A stretch of DNA of 5,296 bases, taken from positions 1-5,296 of the forward strand of contig CATPAT010000162.1 in the NCBI GenBank assembly GCA_955652155.1. The letters run 5' to 3'. The notes under the pieces were generated by a model, which worked only from the letters and a program-made list of their open reading frames with translations, was not told where the DNA came from and did no database searches. A program made the translations under genes and the position numbers. The DNA is from an uncultured Chthoniobacterales bacterium (lineage in GTDB: Bacteria > Verrucomicrobiota > Verrucomicrobiia > Chthoniobacterales > UBA10450). Positions 4,760 to 5,296 of the stretch are shown here, piece after piece. Numbering within the stretch: the first letter of the stretch is position 1; each line of letters starts with the position of its first letter.

Positions 4760-4806
4760 GATCGACATCGACGCCAGTCCAATGCCAGTGCGATTCGCAC
4801 CTCGGA

Positions 4807-5296
4807 TCAGCCGCGGAGCGCTTGGGTGAAGCGAACCAATTCGTCCCCGGCTTGCTCGATCCGAGTGACCATTTTTTTGTCGACGATCTCGTCGCCTTGG
4901 AAGGCGTCGCTGGTCGCATAAACGAATCGCGGAATAATCACCGTTCGAAAATCGAGCATGAGACTGTTGGCGAAGGCCATCACCGCCATGTAGCTGCTGT
5001 TTCCGCCGGCAGCGCAGAGAAATCCAACCACTTTTTCTTCCCACGAGCTGCCGGTCAGCTCGACCATGTTTTTGGCCGCAGCCGCGACGTCGAAATTGTA
5101 AACCGGCGCGGCAATCAAAATGCCGTCCGCAGTTTCAACGGCCTTGTTCAACTTCTGCGCCGCGGGATTGAGATAACATTTGTCCGCATCACACAGCGGA
5201 AGATCCATTTCGCCGAGGTCGAGCCAGGTGCAGTCGACTTTTCGTTTTTGTAAATGGGCGAGCGCGACCCGCCCCATTCGGCGGCTATTGCTGTCG
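4807..5296 (-). CDS. NAD(P)H-dependent FMN reductase-like flavoprotein, 5'-truncated by the window edge
   Basis: A flavodoxin-fold oxidoreductase of the NADPH-dependent FMN reductase family, expected to bind FMN and use NAD(P)H in the cytosol; the physiological acceptor is unknown. The frame is open to the right edge. Before the internal ATG (5277-5275) it reads DSNSRR, which matches the phosphate-binding turn (S-x-R-x-x-S-N-S-R type) near the N-terminus of this family, so the real start lies beyond 5296 and the ATG is internal. Other features: VETADGILIAAPVYNFDVAAAAKNMVEL, the usual substrate/FMN-binding loop region; then EEKVVGFLCAAGGNSSYMAVMAFANSLMLDFRTVII, matching the second FMN-binding segment and the following helix. 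About 162 residues are visible of a usual ~180. It converges with the HD-domain gene. A small palindrome at 4788-4800 follows the stop. Confidence 0.85.
   Translation of the reverse strand, partial: DSNSRRMGRVALAHLQKRKVDCTWLDLGEMDLPLCDADKCYLNPAAQKLNKAVETADGILIAAPVYNFDVAAAAKNMVELTGSSWEEKVVGFLCAAGGNSSYMAVMAFANSLMLDFRTVIIPRFVYATSDAFQGDEIVDKKMVTRIEQAGDELVRFTQALRG

Larger units (their letters stand above)
4513..4806. other. Gap with no convincing conventional gene
   Basis: These 294 bp separate the converging HD-domain gene and the FMN reductase. They hold small inverted repeats: GTGCC/GGCAC at about 4558-4574; CGAACC-GTT-GGTTCG at 4648-4662; and GTGCGA-T-TCGCAC at 4788-4800, just beyond the reductase stop. 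They also hold the putative 27-residue minus-strand ORF listed separately. A plus-strand frame (stop near 4687) and a minus-strand segment reading FIIRALVRHLIPLCGK (ending near 4546) lack a good start and family features. No tRNA, rRNA or known riboswitch was recognised. Confidence 0.5.

Noticed and set aside
4788..4800. GTGCGA-T-TCGCAC palindrome as a terminator or operator for the FMN reductase
   Set aside because: The stem is very short with no T-tract, and it lies downstream of the reductase; too weak to annotate separately.
4702..5253. A 183-residue plus-strand ORF opposite the FMN reductase
   Set aside because: It is antisense to a recognisable flavodoxin-fold protein, and its own translation has no coherent domain or hydrophobic pattern.

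Overview
The window looks like chromosomal DNA from a Gram-negative bacterium with two membranes, because it carries an MlaF/MlaD-type lipid-transport pair. The style of the intergenic repeats (an ATGACGA/TCGTCAT heptanucleotide array, and a GC-rich double hairpin bounded by CTGTAG and CTACAG) and the overall gene character suggest a soil Verrucomicrobiota, perhaps a Chthoniobacterales-like lineage. That placement rests on pattern memory and could not be tested here.

Layout from left to right. Positions 1-347 (+) hold the 3' part of a gene for a four-helix-bundle (23S rRNA intervening-sequence type) protein. Its C-terminus reads into a repeat and overlaps the next gene. Positions 331-1188 (+) encode an MlaF-like ABC ATPase. 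Positions 1189-1347 are a gap filled by a large imperfect palindrome made of the same repeat. Positions 1348-2229 (+) encode an MlaD-like MCE protein with one membrane anchor. Positions 2230-2280 form a perfectly paired double hairpin closed by a third stem, filling the gap between convergent genes and probably terminating transcription in both directions. On the minus strand, 3854-2952 is lipoyl synthase (lipA) and 2949-2275 is a family 2 glycosyltransferase, separated by 2 nt and almost certainly co-transcribed. Diverging from lipA across 73 bp is an HD-domain phosphohydrolase (3928-4512, +). Positions 4513-4806 hold no convincing conventional gene, only small inverted repeats and a possible 27-residue signal-peptide-like ORF with a promoter-like sequence. 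Positions 5296-4807 (-) are the 3' part of an NAD(P)H-dependent FMN reductase-like gene whose start lies outside the window.

How the genes work together: MlaF (ATPase) and MlaD (substrate-binding MCE subunit) should form an ABC phospholipid/lipid transporter of the inner membrane. Its permease subunit MlaE is not in the window and would be expected upstream of the four-helix-bundle gene or elsewhere. LipA provides lipoyl cofactors for 2-oxoacid dehydrogenases and the glycine cleavage system. The co-transcribed glycosyltransferase resembles polyprenyl-phosphate or cell-envelope sugar transferases.

The most distinctive feature is not a gene but how repeats are placed at gene boundaries. They supply the C-terminus of the four-helix-bundle protein, the leaders of mlaF and mlaD, the last codon and stop of the glycosyltransferase, and probably the end of the HD gene. 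I found no clearly new enzymatic or defence system.
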